A stretch of 64,000 nucleotides of DNA from Thinopyrum elongatum (Eukaryota; Streptophyta; Magnoliopsida; Poales; Poaceae), in assembly GCA_011799875.1 (NCBI GenBank), contig CM022299.1, forward strand, positions 351,274,526 to 351,338,525. The letters are read 5' to 3'. Below, piece after piece: positions 20,025-30,702 of the stretch (position 1 is its first letter; the number at the start of each line of letters is the position of its first letter). The notes beneath the pieces were generated by a model. That model was not told where the DNA came from. It saw nothing but the letters and a program-made list of their open reading frames with translations, and made no database searches. The position numbers were made by a program, and so were the translations under genes.

Positions 20025-20250
20025 CTGGGACCCACCACGTATATCTTCGCAAGGAAGGAAGTGCCTCCTTATGCCTGCCCCTGACAGCTGGGACCCACCA
20101 ACAACATCTTGGCATGCAAGGAAGTGCCTCCTTATTACAAGCAAAAAAATATATGATTCCGCCCCTAACCGCTGGGACCCGCCAGCTATATATTCGCACA
20201 CAAGGAAGTGCCTCCTTGCCCTCCCTGACAGCTGGGACCCACCCGGTCAA
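20025..20250 (+). repeat. Tandem repeat in CACTA, about 65-75 bp unit, 4 copies
   Basis: GACAGCTGGGACCCACC..ATCTTCGCA.GCAAGGAAGTGCCTCCTTA recurs four times with variation (GCTGGGACCC near 20024, 20087, 20171 and 20231). Confidence 0.85.
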
Positions 20251-20651
20251 AGCATATGTAGCGTTGTCTGTGTACATACCGGTCGATCGGTCTGTCTGCC
20301 ACGATGAACCGTGGCCGAGGAAGGAGCGGTAGCAGTTCAGGCAGTCCAGTCAAAACCATGTACACGTACGTACAGCCAGATGTCAAAAAATACGGCCACG
20401 TACGTACATACGGGCGGGGTCTCAAACGCGTACTCGCGCATACGTACGGCCAGGGCTCGTGTACATGGAGAGGCAACGGATGACAGCAACGACGTCCTAT
20501 TCATCGGAAGCCAACCGACTGGGTCGGAACGGAGAAACTACGTCGTGTTCATGGGGAGGCAACGGAATGCATCGTGTTCATCGGGAGGCAACGGAATACG
20601 TCATGTACATCGGGAGCCAACCGGCTTGGACAGAACAGCCGAAACGAGGTC

Positions 20652-20885
20652 TGGCGTACCGCAGAATGGAGGAAACGGGCCTTCTGTTCGACCGTGTATG
20701 GTCGAAACGGGGTCCTGTTCATCGGGAAGGGTCTGGCGTACCGCAAAACGGAGGAAACGGACTTCTGTTTGAGTGCCTACGGTCAAAACGAGGTCGTGTT
20801 GATCGGGAGGGGTGTGGCGTACCGCAAAACGGAGGAAACGGACTTCTGTTGGAGCGCCTACGGTCGAAACGGGGTCCTGTTCATC
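20652..20885 (+). repeat. 81 bp tandem repeat in CACTA, nearly 3 copies
   Basis: TGGCGTACCGCAAAACGGAG units begin at 20652, 20733 and 20815, each followed by GGAAACGG.CTTCTGTT and GGTCGAAACGGGGTCCTGTT. A long ORF across these is a repeat artefact. Confidence 0.88.
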
Positions 20886-21150
20886 CACCGTCTACTGCCT
20901 CACTTCAGCCTCCATGGGCTACTGTTCATCCACCGTCGACCTCCTCCACAACCTCCACTAGCTACTGTTCATCCAGCCTCCACCGGCTACTGTTCATAGA
21001 GCCTCCACGGGGTCCTGTTCATCCACCCCCAACAGACTGGGGTGTGGCGGCCTCCTCGGGGTCCTGTTCATCCAGCGGCAACGGCCTACTACCACGGGAT
21101 CCTGTTCATCCAACCCCCACCGGGAACTATTCATCCATAGCCAACCAACC
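20886..21150 (+). repeat. CTACTGTTCATCC-type short repeats in CACTA
   Basis: Many copies of (GGGTCCTGTTCATCCA) and (CTACTGTTCATCCA)CC, spaced about 20-45 bp, continuing the 81 bp block. Confidence 0.75.
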
Positions 21151-21287
21151 GGCTCGACTCACCATGTCTCGACTCGTTCTACGTACCGCGCACATGGTAG
21201 AAACGGTCATTGTTCATCAAGAGGCAACCAACACCGGCTGGCTATGTCTCGCACGGGGGCTCGATCGGCTTCAGTAAGTAGCAGCAG

Positions 21288-21430
21288 TGTCGATCGCTTG
21301 GTTCAGTTAGTAGCAGCAGCGAAGGAATCGCTCAGGTTCAGTCAGCAGCGAATGAATCGCTCGGGTTCAGTTAACAGCCAAGGGATCGATCGCTCGGGTT
21401 CAGTAATGTGCGATCGCTCGGGTTCAGTTA
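21288..21430 (+). repeat. ATCGCTCGGGTTCAGT repeat in CACTA
   Basis: Five copies of GATCGCTCGGGTTCAGTTA with variable spacers. Confidence 0.8.
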
Positions 21431-21786
21431 GCCAACGCCTCACACACATGCGCATACACAAGAGAAATACGCAAACCACAGTGGATCGCTCGGCCCCGAC
21501 CACCCACAGTAACCAGGAACTCCCCGATATTTTCCTCGCCCTCGCTTCTACCATGATTTTTTCTATCATGGACGGCCCAAAGAATGTCATGCAGCTGCGT
21601 CTCCGGCCCGCCCAAGACGAAAAGTCCATTTTTTGTCATGATTTTTTTGTCATAGAAGTAGGATCCCACCACATCTATGATGATACATGCTTTCGTCACA
21701 ATTATCATCATAGAAGTGTCATAAGCATGACAGGAAAAAAATTCGTTCGGCCCAAAATGTCACGGATGGGCCTTTTTTCTATAGTG

Positions 21787-22710
21787 AACTGGGGTGTATG
21801 TTTCCCCTGACTTGTGCACGGACAGTAGGCCTCCGACTCGGAAACACCAAGCGTTCACTGACAGAACCAAGCCAGAGAGATAGCCCTTTGAGGAATTAAG
21901 GAGCGGATCAAGAAGACCAAGACAAGCCAAGACAGCAAGATATCACCAATGGAAAGCCTCCGTTGCCGGACAGGTGAGCCTGGTCAGGTCGAGGCCACCC
22001 CAAAGACAAGTCCCAAGACTTCCCCAACAAGGATTGCTAGGGCCACTGGCAGCCTACATCCCTGCCAAGACTCCACCGCTCCACCACTCCACCGCATCAC
22101 AACGCAAGTCATCCATCGGTGCGGTGCCAAGCCCCCAGATAACTAAGTGGCTGTCATTTGGCACGTGGCGGCCATTTTGGACGAAGATCACCTCTATATG
22201 ACACCCGTCCAGAGGCGTGTCAAGCAAACAGGTGGAAGATGACTAGAGCGGCGTGGCAGGCCTGCCGGGCCGCATCCACAGCGCGACACATGGCAGTGCA
22301 TTTAATGCGTTTTTTCCTAACTACCAGAGTTAGTTATGATAGCACTGTTAGCTATCTAATCGCTGGATAATGACCGTTTTGCCATTGTGGTAACCCCTTA
22401 GCCTATAAAAGGAGGACCGTAGCAACCTTAGAAAGGATTCGGACCCTCGTATACTCATACGCGCGTAGCTGCTCTCCCCAAGGCGACCTTGTCGGGCTTG
22501 AGCACCGCGGGTTCTTCATGACCTCTCCATCAATCCACCAAAGCAGGAGTAGGGTTTTATGCTTCTCAGTGGCCCGAACCTGGGTAAAAACCACCAGCGT
22601 CACCACTGTCGTGCTGTCCCACGACCTCCGCTCTTTGTGCAATGCGTCCTCCCCCTGCCAAACCACAAAGGGGCCGATGGCCCCATAGGTGGCCGTGTTC
22701 TACCACGACA
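21787..22710 (+). repeat. 5' LTR of Gypsy 1, missing its first 14 bp
   Basis: Matches 37470-38391. TATA box CTATAAAA at 22403-22410. It ends around TACCACGACA; the complementary ends would be TGTCAG..GACA. The AAC at 21787-21789 is both the LTR's own sequence and the duplication made by the CACTA insertion. Confidence 0.88.
22403..22410 (+). promoter_or_regulatory. TATA box in 5' LTR of Gypsy 1
   Basis: CTATAAAA, conserved in the 3' LTR at 38085-38092. Confidence 0.7.
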
Positions 22711-22711
22711 T

Positions 22712-22731
22712 ATTTGGCGTGCCAGGTCGGG
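22712..22731 (+). other. Primer binding site of Gypsy 1
   Basis: TTTGGCGTGCCAGGTCGG directly after the 5' LTR resembles the TTGGCGCGCCAGGTAGGGG primer sites of Triticeae Gypsy elements. The matching tRNA is not determined. Confidence 0.55.
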
Positions 22732-22795
22732 CGCGAGCGCTTGTGCGAACCCGAGGTTGTAAACAACGCGTCAAGCTACATCGGCATCAGCATCA

Positions 22796-23044
22796 ATGCT
22801 CGCATCATCAGTGGCTCCCGAGGAGAGAGGCGATGCCGCTCCCTCGGTCCGCCTTGCCCGGGCCCTGTCGCTCGTGCCCACTGCAACTGCGGCGGCGGCG
22901 GGAACGGGAGGTGGAGGCGGTGCGACGGTCCCGAGCCGCTCAGGTGGCATGACCACCGCACTGCCCCTATCCCAAGGAGAAGGACGGGACACGCGGCGAT
23001 GCTGTCCTCCTAGTGGGTTCCCGCCAAGCATGCCCAGTGACTGA
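22796..23044 (+). CDS. Short Ala/Gly-rich ORF at the gag position of Gypsy 1
   Basis: 82 codons from an ATG at 22796 to TGA 23044. No capsid or zinc-knuckle motif. From its position it may be the remnant of a gag start; it could be non-functional. Confidence 0.3.
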   Translation: MLASSVAPEERGDAAPSVRLARALSLVPTATAAAAGTGGGGGATVPSRSGGMTTALPLSQGEGRDTRRCCPPSGFPPSMPSD

Positions 23045-24026
23045 GAAAATCACTAAGGCAAGCGGTGGTATGTGGCCTCCTCCTCCACTTTCGCTCGTCG
23101 ACGATCAAAGCTGCGCATGGGGTGGCATCTTCGATGTCGATAAGCCCACACAGAACTCGGTCCAGCATTTACCCTGATGAGGGAAAATCCTGAGTGAAGC
23201 GCTGGTGCAAATCCATTGATTGACGCCCCGGCAAGCTCGCTCCGGCAGGGCTGTCCGCGCCAGCGTGACCTTATGCCTACAGCCGTGGTATCGCCAACAG
23301 CAAAAGGGAGAGGAGAGAGGAGTCGACCCTTCCTTTTTCGCAATGCATTGTCACCTGCAGGCGTTCGATTATCCCGTCCGGCCCTTGCCGGGGGCGGACG
23401 TGCAACTAATAAACTACCAAGTTTCCCTCTTGCACGCGTTTTTATGTTGATTCTACAGACTTGAGGCGGATACGCGAATTATGTCCTCTCAAAGTATGCG
23501 GATGTGATAAACAACCGTAGCTACAGAAGGAGGGAAGCATGAAAAAAAAGCTAAGTCAACATGCTCACCAACTCTCCCTCCAGAGTTTTGCATTTGCTTA
23601 TCCCTCGAACACCCAAGTTTTCTTTGTATGGTTAAATCTTTCGTGTGATGGCACCTTGCCGGATTTGTCTGCGCCCCTGCTTTGTTTCGAGCCTGCTCAA
23701 CAAAGTGGGCAGCTGTGTCAAAGACTCCTAAGGAAAAACCTACTAGGGCATGTCCTCCCCAGCTGAATGCTAAGGATCCGCTCCTCACAGCAATCGCGGC
23801 AGCATGCTACTGGCGAGCAACCAAAACACACAAAAAGAAGCCAACCATACGAGCATCCATGGGTAAAACACAACAGGGATAACATGCACTTAAGCTTAAT
23901 TAAATAGCAGTTCGACAAGAGCAAAAGAAAATGTAGTACGGGGCCTAAACACGGGACATGCATTATGTTTTTGTTACAGGGCGCGACGGCAACAAGAATG
24001 GTGCACGACTGTGCTTGGTGGTCTAT
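23045..24026. other. Gypsy 1 internal sequence, no gene seen
   Basis: Decayed sequence with only short ORFs. It may include the 3' untranslated region of the antisense gene that ends at 24027. Confidence 0.45.
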
Positions 24027-25110
24027 TCAGACCCTGGGGACAGAAAGAACCTTGTCGGAGAAGGGGGCGGCCTTCTCCTTAGCAGCAGAGACATCAGTGC
24101 CCGCTGGCAGCCTCCTGAAGCCATCGACAAGGTCGAGGTCCGGATGGCGGAAGGCCAGATTGCTCAAGACCATGAAGAGGGCGTCGTGGGCGAGCTTTCG
24201 GGACTCGTGGACGAAGCATGCGTCCCTCTCGTCCTCATACATCTTCAACCCTTCAAGCAACCCCTCGAAGAAGAGCAACAGCTTGACGCTAGGAACCTCA
24301 TGTTGACCCACGGAGAAAGCCCAGCTTTTCATTTTCCTTGTTGCGATCTGGGCAGAGAGGCCCTCGGCGATATCCACCAGATTCTTGATCCAGAGGTCGC
24401 GCTGCCCAACTTGGTTCGCCAGCTTGTCCTCTGCATCTTTTTGGTGGAGTCTTGCGTTGTCCAGGTCCTTCGTCAGCTGCCTCTCACGGGCGTCGGTAGA
24501 CTCAATCTTGCTTTCCAGAGTACCAAGACGTGCCTTCATATCAGTGATAGAGCCGTTGGCAGTGTTAAGGTCCTGGCTATTGGATGAAAGTTGCGATTGC
24601 ACCTCTTTTAGAAGGGTTTTCACCTTCTGCGCTTCCTCCTTGAGGGCCGTAGCTTCCTTGGCACTCCCAGCAAGCTCCTCTGTCAGTTTGGCCACCTGTT
24701 GGTCGAGGTCAGCTTTGGTAGTGGATGCAGCGGCAAGGTCGTCAGTGATCTTCTTCAGCTGGGCAGCAGAATCACGGGTGAGTGTGACAAGGGCCGCCTT
24801 GTGCTTATCCTCCAGATCCTTGGTACGCTGCTGGACAAGGACCTCCAGCTCCTTGTCCTTGTTGCGGAGAGTGGTCCTGAGGTTCTCTTCCCTGGAAGAG
24901 ATTTCCTTCTCTTTGGCGTTCAGAAGCGCTGCGCGCTCCGCCAAACGAGCTTCCCGGGCGGCGACGTCCTCCTTGGCCATAGTGATCACCTCCTGTTGCC
25001 GCTGAAGGATTTGGAACTGCTTGCCGTGCCACTCGCGTAGTTCATTGCCCTTGTCCCTCAGCTTCTGATCCATGAGGTTGGTAGAGTTGCGTTGCTCCTT
25101 GAGTGCCTGC
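24027..25110 (-). pseudogene. C-terminal coiled-coil exon of the antisense gene of Gypsy 1
   Basis: About 360 codons open on the minus strand. The first roughly 240 residues are Glu/Lys/Ala/Leu-rich coiled coil (from ALKEQRNST to KDAEDKLANQVG). A conserved-looking globular tail follows (LKMYEDERDACFVHESRKLAHDALF region). Its start is cut at 25110 by the Copia insertion, and it continues on the other side at 34223. The exon is otherwise unbroken, so the insertion may be what ended gene function, although the upstream part also has stops. It belongs to the antisense genes of grass Gypsy elements; function unknown. Confidence 0.7.
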
Positions 25111-25460
25111 TGAAAGCACAAGTGCTCCCTGGGTGATTTTGGTAATTAATGCCAACATATCTCTTGTTGGACTAATACTTTCATCTAGTATATTTCAGAT
25201 GAGTTCAACAGTGGAATGGCAGGACAAGAGTATGTGGAACCCCTTCAAGATGCTAAGGACACATATTGGCAAAAGCTCAAGACTCTACATTTTCATTTTA
25301 GTGATCCAAGATCACATTGAGTCCATAGGAAAAGCCAATACTATTAAAAGGGGATGAGGTGTTGTTTAATGGCTTGCTTGCTCAAAATGCTTAGTGATAT
25401 GCTCCAAAAGCCCTCAACCACTTTCTCATTTCCACATATGTCCTAAACCAAAAGTCAAAC

Positions 25461-25849
25461 TCGGCCCCACCGATTTGATCTATCCGGCGCCATCGAGTTC
25501 ATTTGACATAGCCACTGCCAGAAACCCTAATCAGTTCGGTCTTACCGATGGGATCTCGATCTCACCGAGATGGGCTTGCAAACTCTCTGTTGCCTACTGC
25601 AATTATTTCGGTCTCACCGAAATAGGTAGTCGGCCCCACCGAGTTTGCTTGACCAACTCTCTGTTTGCTCATTACTAAAATTGGTCTCACCGAGTTTGTG
25701 TAATCGGTCAAACCGAGATGAGGTTTTACCCTAACCCTAGCACATCGGTCCCACCGAGTTGACCTTGTCGGTCCCACCGAAAATCCTAACGTTCACATTT
25801 TGAACTGAATCGGTTTGACCGAGTTTCACTATTCGGTCCCACCGAGTTT
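25461..25849 (+). promoter_or_regulatory. Cluster of short palindromes TCGGTnnnACCGA in LTR U3
   Basis: About 12 copies of TCGGTCCCACCGAGTT-like words (CGGCCCCACCGA, CGGTCTTACCGA, CGGTCTCACCGA, CGGTCAAACCGA, CGGTTTGACCGA) within 390 bp directly upstream of the TATA-like box. The arrangement suggests a repeated binding site for a host or element protein; this is inference. Confidence 0.75.
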
Positions 25850-25888
25850 GGTAAATTGTGTGTAACGGTTAGATTTTGTGTGGAGGCC

Positions 25889-25898
25889 ATAAATACCC
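25889..25898 (+). promoter_or_regulatory. TATA-like box of Copia LTR
   Basis: CATAAATACC; the 3' LTR has CTATAAATACC at 33401-33411, a better TATA. Confidence 0.65.
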
Positions 25899-26704
25899 CT
25901 CCACCCCCTTCTACATTTGTGAGAGAGCCATCAGAACGTGCCTACACTTCCACTACTCATTTTCTGAGAGAGAACCACCTACTCATGTGTTGAGACCAAG
26001 ACATTCCAATCCAACCACTAGAATCTTGATCTCTAGCCTTCCCCAAGTTGCTTTCCACTCAAATCATCTTTCCACCATATCCAAATCTGTGAGAGAGAGT
26101 TGAGTGTTGGGGAGACTATCATTTGAAGCACAAGAGCAAGGAGTTCATCATCATCACACCATCTATTACCTTTTGGAGAGTGGTGTCTCCTAGATTGGTT
26201 AGGTGTTACTTGGGAGCCTCCGTCAAGATTGTGGAGTTGAACCAAGGAGTTTGTAAGGGCAAGGAGATCGCCTACTTCGTGAAGATCTACCCAAGTGAGG
26301 CAAGTCCTTCGTGGGCGATGGCCATGGTGGGATAGACAAGGTTGCTTCTTCATGGACCCTTCGTGGGTGGAGCCCTCCGTGGATTCGCGCAACTGTTACC
26401 CTTCGTGGGTTGAAGTCTCCACCAACGTGGTTGTACGATAGCACCACCTATCGGAACCACGCCAAAAATCTCCGTGTCTCCAATTGCGTTTGCACACTCC
26501 AATCCCATCCCTTTACATTCTTGCAAGTTGCATGCTTTACTTTCCGCTGCTCATATACTCTTGCCATCTTGCTTGAAATGTATTGTGAATGTTTAAGCTT
26601 GTGCGAAAACTCCACCTTAACTTGAAGAACTTAAAAACTGCTACTTTTCTTTGTTGAGGCTCTAATCCCCCCCCCCTCTAGACACCTCTTCTCGATCCTT
26701 TCAA

Positions 26705-26717
26705 TTGGTATCAGAGC
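26705..26717 (+). other. Primer binding site (tRNA-iMet) of Copia
   Basis: TTGGTATCAGAGC one base after the 5' LTR, the standard initiator-Met primer site of plant Copia elements. Confidence 0.92.
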
Positions 26718-26758
26718 ATTGGTCTCCATTGCTTTGGTTTAATCACCATTGGAGGAAG

Positions 26759-27289
26759 ATGGATGAGTCTATGATGGGGAGTTTTAGACATAGAGTGCCC
26801 ATACTTGATGGAGAGTTCTTTATTGCTTGGAAAAATGAGATGCTTGAGATTTTCAATGAATATCACTTGAACAAGTATATTACTAGCCCTTGTGCACCTC
26901 TTGTTGATCCTTTGCATCCTACCCCTGATGAGTCTCTCGACATGATTCACAATCTTAGAACTGTCAATCTTATCACTAGAGGATTGCCTAGAAACTTGAT
27001 AGCTCGCTTGCCTACTCTTGATTGTGCCTACACTATATGGAGATTTCTTGAGGAACGATTTCCAAACTACTCCTTGAAAAACTTAGATGAATTTCTTCAT
27101 AAGTCCATTGCTTTAAATAAGATGAGCCCTAATGATCCTAAGTTTGGTGATTGTCTATTTGAGCTTCGTGACCTTATGCGTGCCAAAGGAGATGTTGGAA
27201 TCATTAGCAATATCATTTCCGAAGTCATTAGAATTCATAAAGATGCACATTTTCATGGTCATAAAACTAATAAATCACTCTCTCTCTAG
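26759..27289 (+). CDS. Copia gag (truncated, no zinc knuckle seen)
   Basis: Starts at ATG 26759 (MDESMMGSFRH..), preferred over the upstream non-ATG opening. 176 codons with the plant Copia gag pattern: W..W..EML near residues 25-30, and IWRFLEERFPN. It ends at TAG in a CTCTCTCTCT run. Downstream, the pol frame is +1 relative to gag, and a Gag-like Asp-rich linker continues there, so the end is probably a slip in that run. The CCHC knuckle usual for gag is absent. It packages element RNA in family members; here likely inactive. Confidence 0.75.
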   Translation: MDESMMGSFRHRVPILDGEFFIAWKNEMLEIFNEYHLNKYITSPCAPLVDPLHPTPDESLDMIHNLRTVNLITRGLPRNLIARLPTLDCAYTIWRFLEERFPNYSLKNLDEFLHKSIALNKMSPNDPKFGDCLFELRDLMRAKGDVGIISNIISEVIRIHKDAHFHGHKTNKSLSL

Positions 27290-30200
27290 GTAATGATCAA
27301 TCACAAGACGATGTTGAACATGGATACTATGATGAGGATGATGATAGTGACTTTGATCTCGATGAGTCTATGAGACACTTTGGTCTTATGGCTAACCTTC
27401 GCGGCTACATGGATGGAGGAAAGGAATGGGTTCTTGATAGTGGATGTACCGATCACATGACCGGAGACAAGGATATGTTTCGTGAGCTCGCTGAAAACAA
27501 CGGCCCTCGAAAATATGTCACTTTTGGTGATAACTCAAAGGGTAAGGTGGTTGGCCTTGGTAAGGTGGCCATCTCACATGATAGCTCCATCCAAAATGTC
27601 ATTCTCGTTGAATCTCTTGGCTATAATTTACTTTCTGTATCTAGACTAGCCGATTTCGGTTTCAATGTCCTATTTACTGAAGTAGATTGCCAAGTGTTTC
27701 GAAGAGATAATCATAAAATGGTCTTTACCGGCATACGTAGAGGTGATCTATACATTGTTGATTTCACTAAAAAGGCTCAACCTAGAACTTGCTTAATTGC
27801 TAAATCTTCTAAAGGTTGGTTGTGGCATAGAAGGTTAGGTCATGTGGGCATGCGAAATCTTGATATGCTTATTAAAGTTGATCACATCCTTGGAGTTAAA
27901 GATGTTATATTTGACAAGGATAGATTGTGCAGTGCTTGTCAAGCAGGAAAACAGGTTGGAGGAAGCCACCCCGTGAAGAACATCATGACCACGAGAAGAC
28001 CGCTCGAGCTGCTTCATATGGATCTTTTTGGTCCAAACGCCTATAAAAGTCTCGGTGGAAATTCGTTTGGTTTAGTCATAGTCGATGATTTTTCAAGATT
28101 TACGTGGGTGTTCTTTCTTGATGATAAGTCGCGGGTCCAAAAGATCTTCAAGAACTTCGCTAGGTAGGCCCAAAATCAATTTGAAGTGAAGATCAAGAAG
28201 GTTCGCAGCGACAACGGAACAGAGTTCAAGAACGCCAATGTGGACACCTTTCTTGACAAAGAAGGGATTTCACATGAGTTCTCGGCTACGTACATGCCTC
28301 AACAAAATGGAGTTGTTAAGAGGAAGAACCGGACGCTCATTGAAATGGCGAGAACGATGCTTGATGAATACAAGACGCCAAAACACTTTTGGGTGGAAGC
28401 GGTTGAGACAGCTTGTCATGCGACAAATCGTCTATATCTTCACAAGCTACTCGGCAAGATGGCATACGAGCTTCTCATCGGTAACAAACCCCAAGTTGGA
28501 TACTTTCGAATATTTGGCTCAAAGTGCTACATTCTTGATAAGCATCGTCGTTCAAAATTTGCTCCTAAATCTCATGAAGGTTTCCTACTTGGTTATGGCT
28601 CAAACTCTCACACTTATCGTGTCTACAACAACTTCACCCGAAAGGTTGAAGAGATGGTAGATGTGAAGTTTGATGAATCTAATGGCTCGCAAGTAGAGCA
28701 ATTGCCAATTGATGTAGGAGACAAAGACCCTTCGGAAGCAATCCAAGACTTGTCTATTGGCAAGGTTCGTCCAATGAAGGTGAAGGAGAGTACCTCGTTC
28801 GTCCAAGTGGAAGCTTCTACCTCATGACAAGGTGAACCACGAGTTGACCCGGAGGCATCCACAAGTGCGACATGCCAAAATGAAGAAAACGAGGAAGTAC
28901 ACCAAGATGAACCACATCGACCTCCCTCACCACCTCCACAAGAGAACAACAACACCAACAATGATGAAAGCCAAGAGGAAGAACTAGATGTTGAAGAGGA
29001 TGTTCCACCCCGACCTAAGCAAAAGCTCTCACGAGTTAGAGCAAGAGTCTCAAGAGATCATCCCGTCGAACAAATCTTTGACGATATCCAAACAGGGAGA
29101 ATTACACGCTCTAAAACACGCTTAGCTAACTTTTGTGAGCATTACTCATTTATCTCTAGCATTGAACCTATGAAGGTTGAAGAAGCTCTAGAAGATCAAG
29201 ATTGGATAAATGCCATGCATGAAGAGCTACACAATTTCGAGAGGAACCAAGTTTGGACATTGGTTGAGAAGCCCGACAACGACCACAACATCATCGGTAC
29301 CAAATGGGTGTTTTGCAACAAGCAAGACGAAGATGGACAAGTCGTTCGCAACAAGGCACGTCTCGTCGCCCAAGGATACACTCAAGTCGAAGGTATGGAC
29401 TATGGTGAGACATATGCTCCCGTTGCTAGACTTGAGTCCATACGAATCTTACTTGCCTATGCAAATCATCATGATATTACCTTGTACCAAATGGACATCA
29501 AAAGTGCTTTTCTAAATGGTGAAATTGAGGAGGAAGTTTATGTTAAACAACCTCCTGGCTTTGTCAATCCTAAGAAACCTAATCATGTTTACAAACTTCA
29601 CAAAGCTCTTTATGGTCTTAAACAAGCTCCTAGAGCATGGTATAAATGATTGACCAAGTTCCTTATTGAAAAAGGCTTTGAGATTGGAAAAATTGACTCA
29701 ACACTTTTTACAAAAAGGGTTAATGGTGAATTATTTGTGTGCCAAATTTATGTGGATGATATCATATTTGGTTCAACTAACCCTCATTTTAGTGAAAAGT
29801 TTGGAAGGCTAATGTCGGAGAAGTTTGAGATGTCTATGATGAGTGAACTCAAGTTCTTTCTTGGTTTGCAAATCAAGCAAACTAAGGAGGGTACCTTTGT
29901 CTCTCAAACAAAGTACACCAAGGACTTATTCAAGAAGTTCAACATGCAAGAATGCAAAGGTATGAGTACACCCATGCCTACTAGTGGACATCTTGACTTG
30001 ACCAAGGATGGTGAACCGGTTGACCAAAAGGTTTACCACTCTATGATTGGTTCATTGTTATATCTATGTGCCTCTCGTCCCAATATTATGCTAAGTGTGT
30101 GCATGTGTGCACGACATCAAGCGGCCCCCAAAGAATGTCATCTTAAGGCTGTGAAAAGGATAGTGAGATACCTAATTCACACACCAAACTTTGGCATTTG

Positions 30201-30702
30201 GTATCCTAAGAGGTCTTCTTTTGATCTTGTTGGCTACTCCGATTCGGACTATGCCGGAGACAAGGTTGATAGAAAGTCCACTTCGGGTACTTGTCAATTT
30301 CTTGGTAGATCTCTTGTGTCTTGGTCTTCCAAGAAACAAAACTCGGTATCCTTATCGACCGCCGAAGCGGAATACATTGCCGCTGGTTCATGTTGTGCTC
30401 AATTACTTTGGATGACCCAAACTCTTCAAGATTATGGGATCAATATGAGACATGTTCCATTGCTTTGTGATAATGAGAGTGCTATTAAGATTGCTCACAA
30501 TCCCGTGCAACATTCTCGAACTAAGCATATTGAAGTTCATCATCATTTCATTCGAGATCATGTTGCTAAAGGAGATATCGATCTTAAGCATGTTCGTACA
30601 GATAAGCAATTGGCTGATATATTCACCAAACCGCTTGATGAGAAAGTATTTTGCCGTTTGAGAGGTGAATTGAACATCATTGATGCCTCAAACTTGGAGT
30701 AG
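27290..30702 (+). pseudogene. Copia pol (protease, integrase, RT, RNase H) with three stops
   Basis: One frame from the Asp-rich linker (27290) to TAG 30700-30702, broken by TAG 28165-28167, TGA 28825-28827 and TGA 29647-29649, with no frameshift. Protease has WVLDSGCTDHM at about 27430. Integrase has the HHCC finger (HRRLGH..CSACQ) and the catalytic aspartates LLHMD and VRSDNGTE. The third catalytic residue, Glu in the NGVVxRKN motif, is Lys here (about 28318). RT has [17 protein letters not shown] and YVDD (29749-29760). RNase H has YSDSDYAG and STAEAEY. It therefore cannot make an active polyprotein. Confidence 0.9.

Larger units (their letters stand above)
19412..21786 (+). mobile_element. 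3' (right) terminal part of a CACTA element, left end missing
   Basis: The right terminus is the complement of CACTATAGAAAAAAGGCCC, ending at 21786, followed by AAC (21787-21789). The subterminal part has repeats of the ATCATAGAAGT/GATGATA type seen also near the other CACTA end at 43100-43270. Inward lie satellite-like blocks typical of large Triticeae CACTA elements. The left limit is not visible; 19412 is only a working boundary. The element inserted 17 bp into the LTR of the Gypsy at 21787-38391. Confidence 0.7.
25111..26703 (+). repeat. 5' LTR of Copia
   Basis: Starts TGAAAGCACAAGTGC and ends TCGATCCTTTCA. Contains the CGGT..ACCG motif cluster (25461-25849) and a TATA-like CATAAATACC at about 25889. 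Confidence 0.95.

Noticed and set aside
20025..20890. Regularly spaced repeats that could be mistaken for a CRISPR array
   Set aside because: Units are 65-81 bp with decayed copies, in eukaryotic CACTA DNA, with no cas genes. Tandem repeats, not CRISPR.
20459..21277. 272-codon plus-strand ORF
   Set aside because: It spans 81 bp and shorter tandem repeats whose unit length keeps frame open; other frames are open too. A repeat artefact in CACTA DNA.
24385..25005. 206-codon plus-strand Ser/Leu/Arg-rich ORF
   Set aside because: Complement of the coiled-coil exon; the Ser/Leu/Arg bias is the mirror of Glu/Lys/Ala codons.
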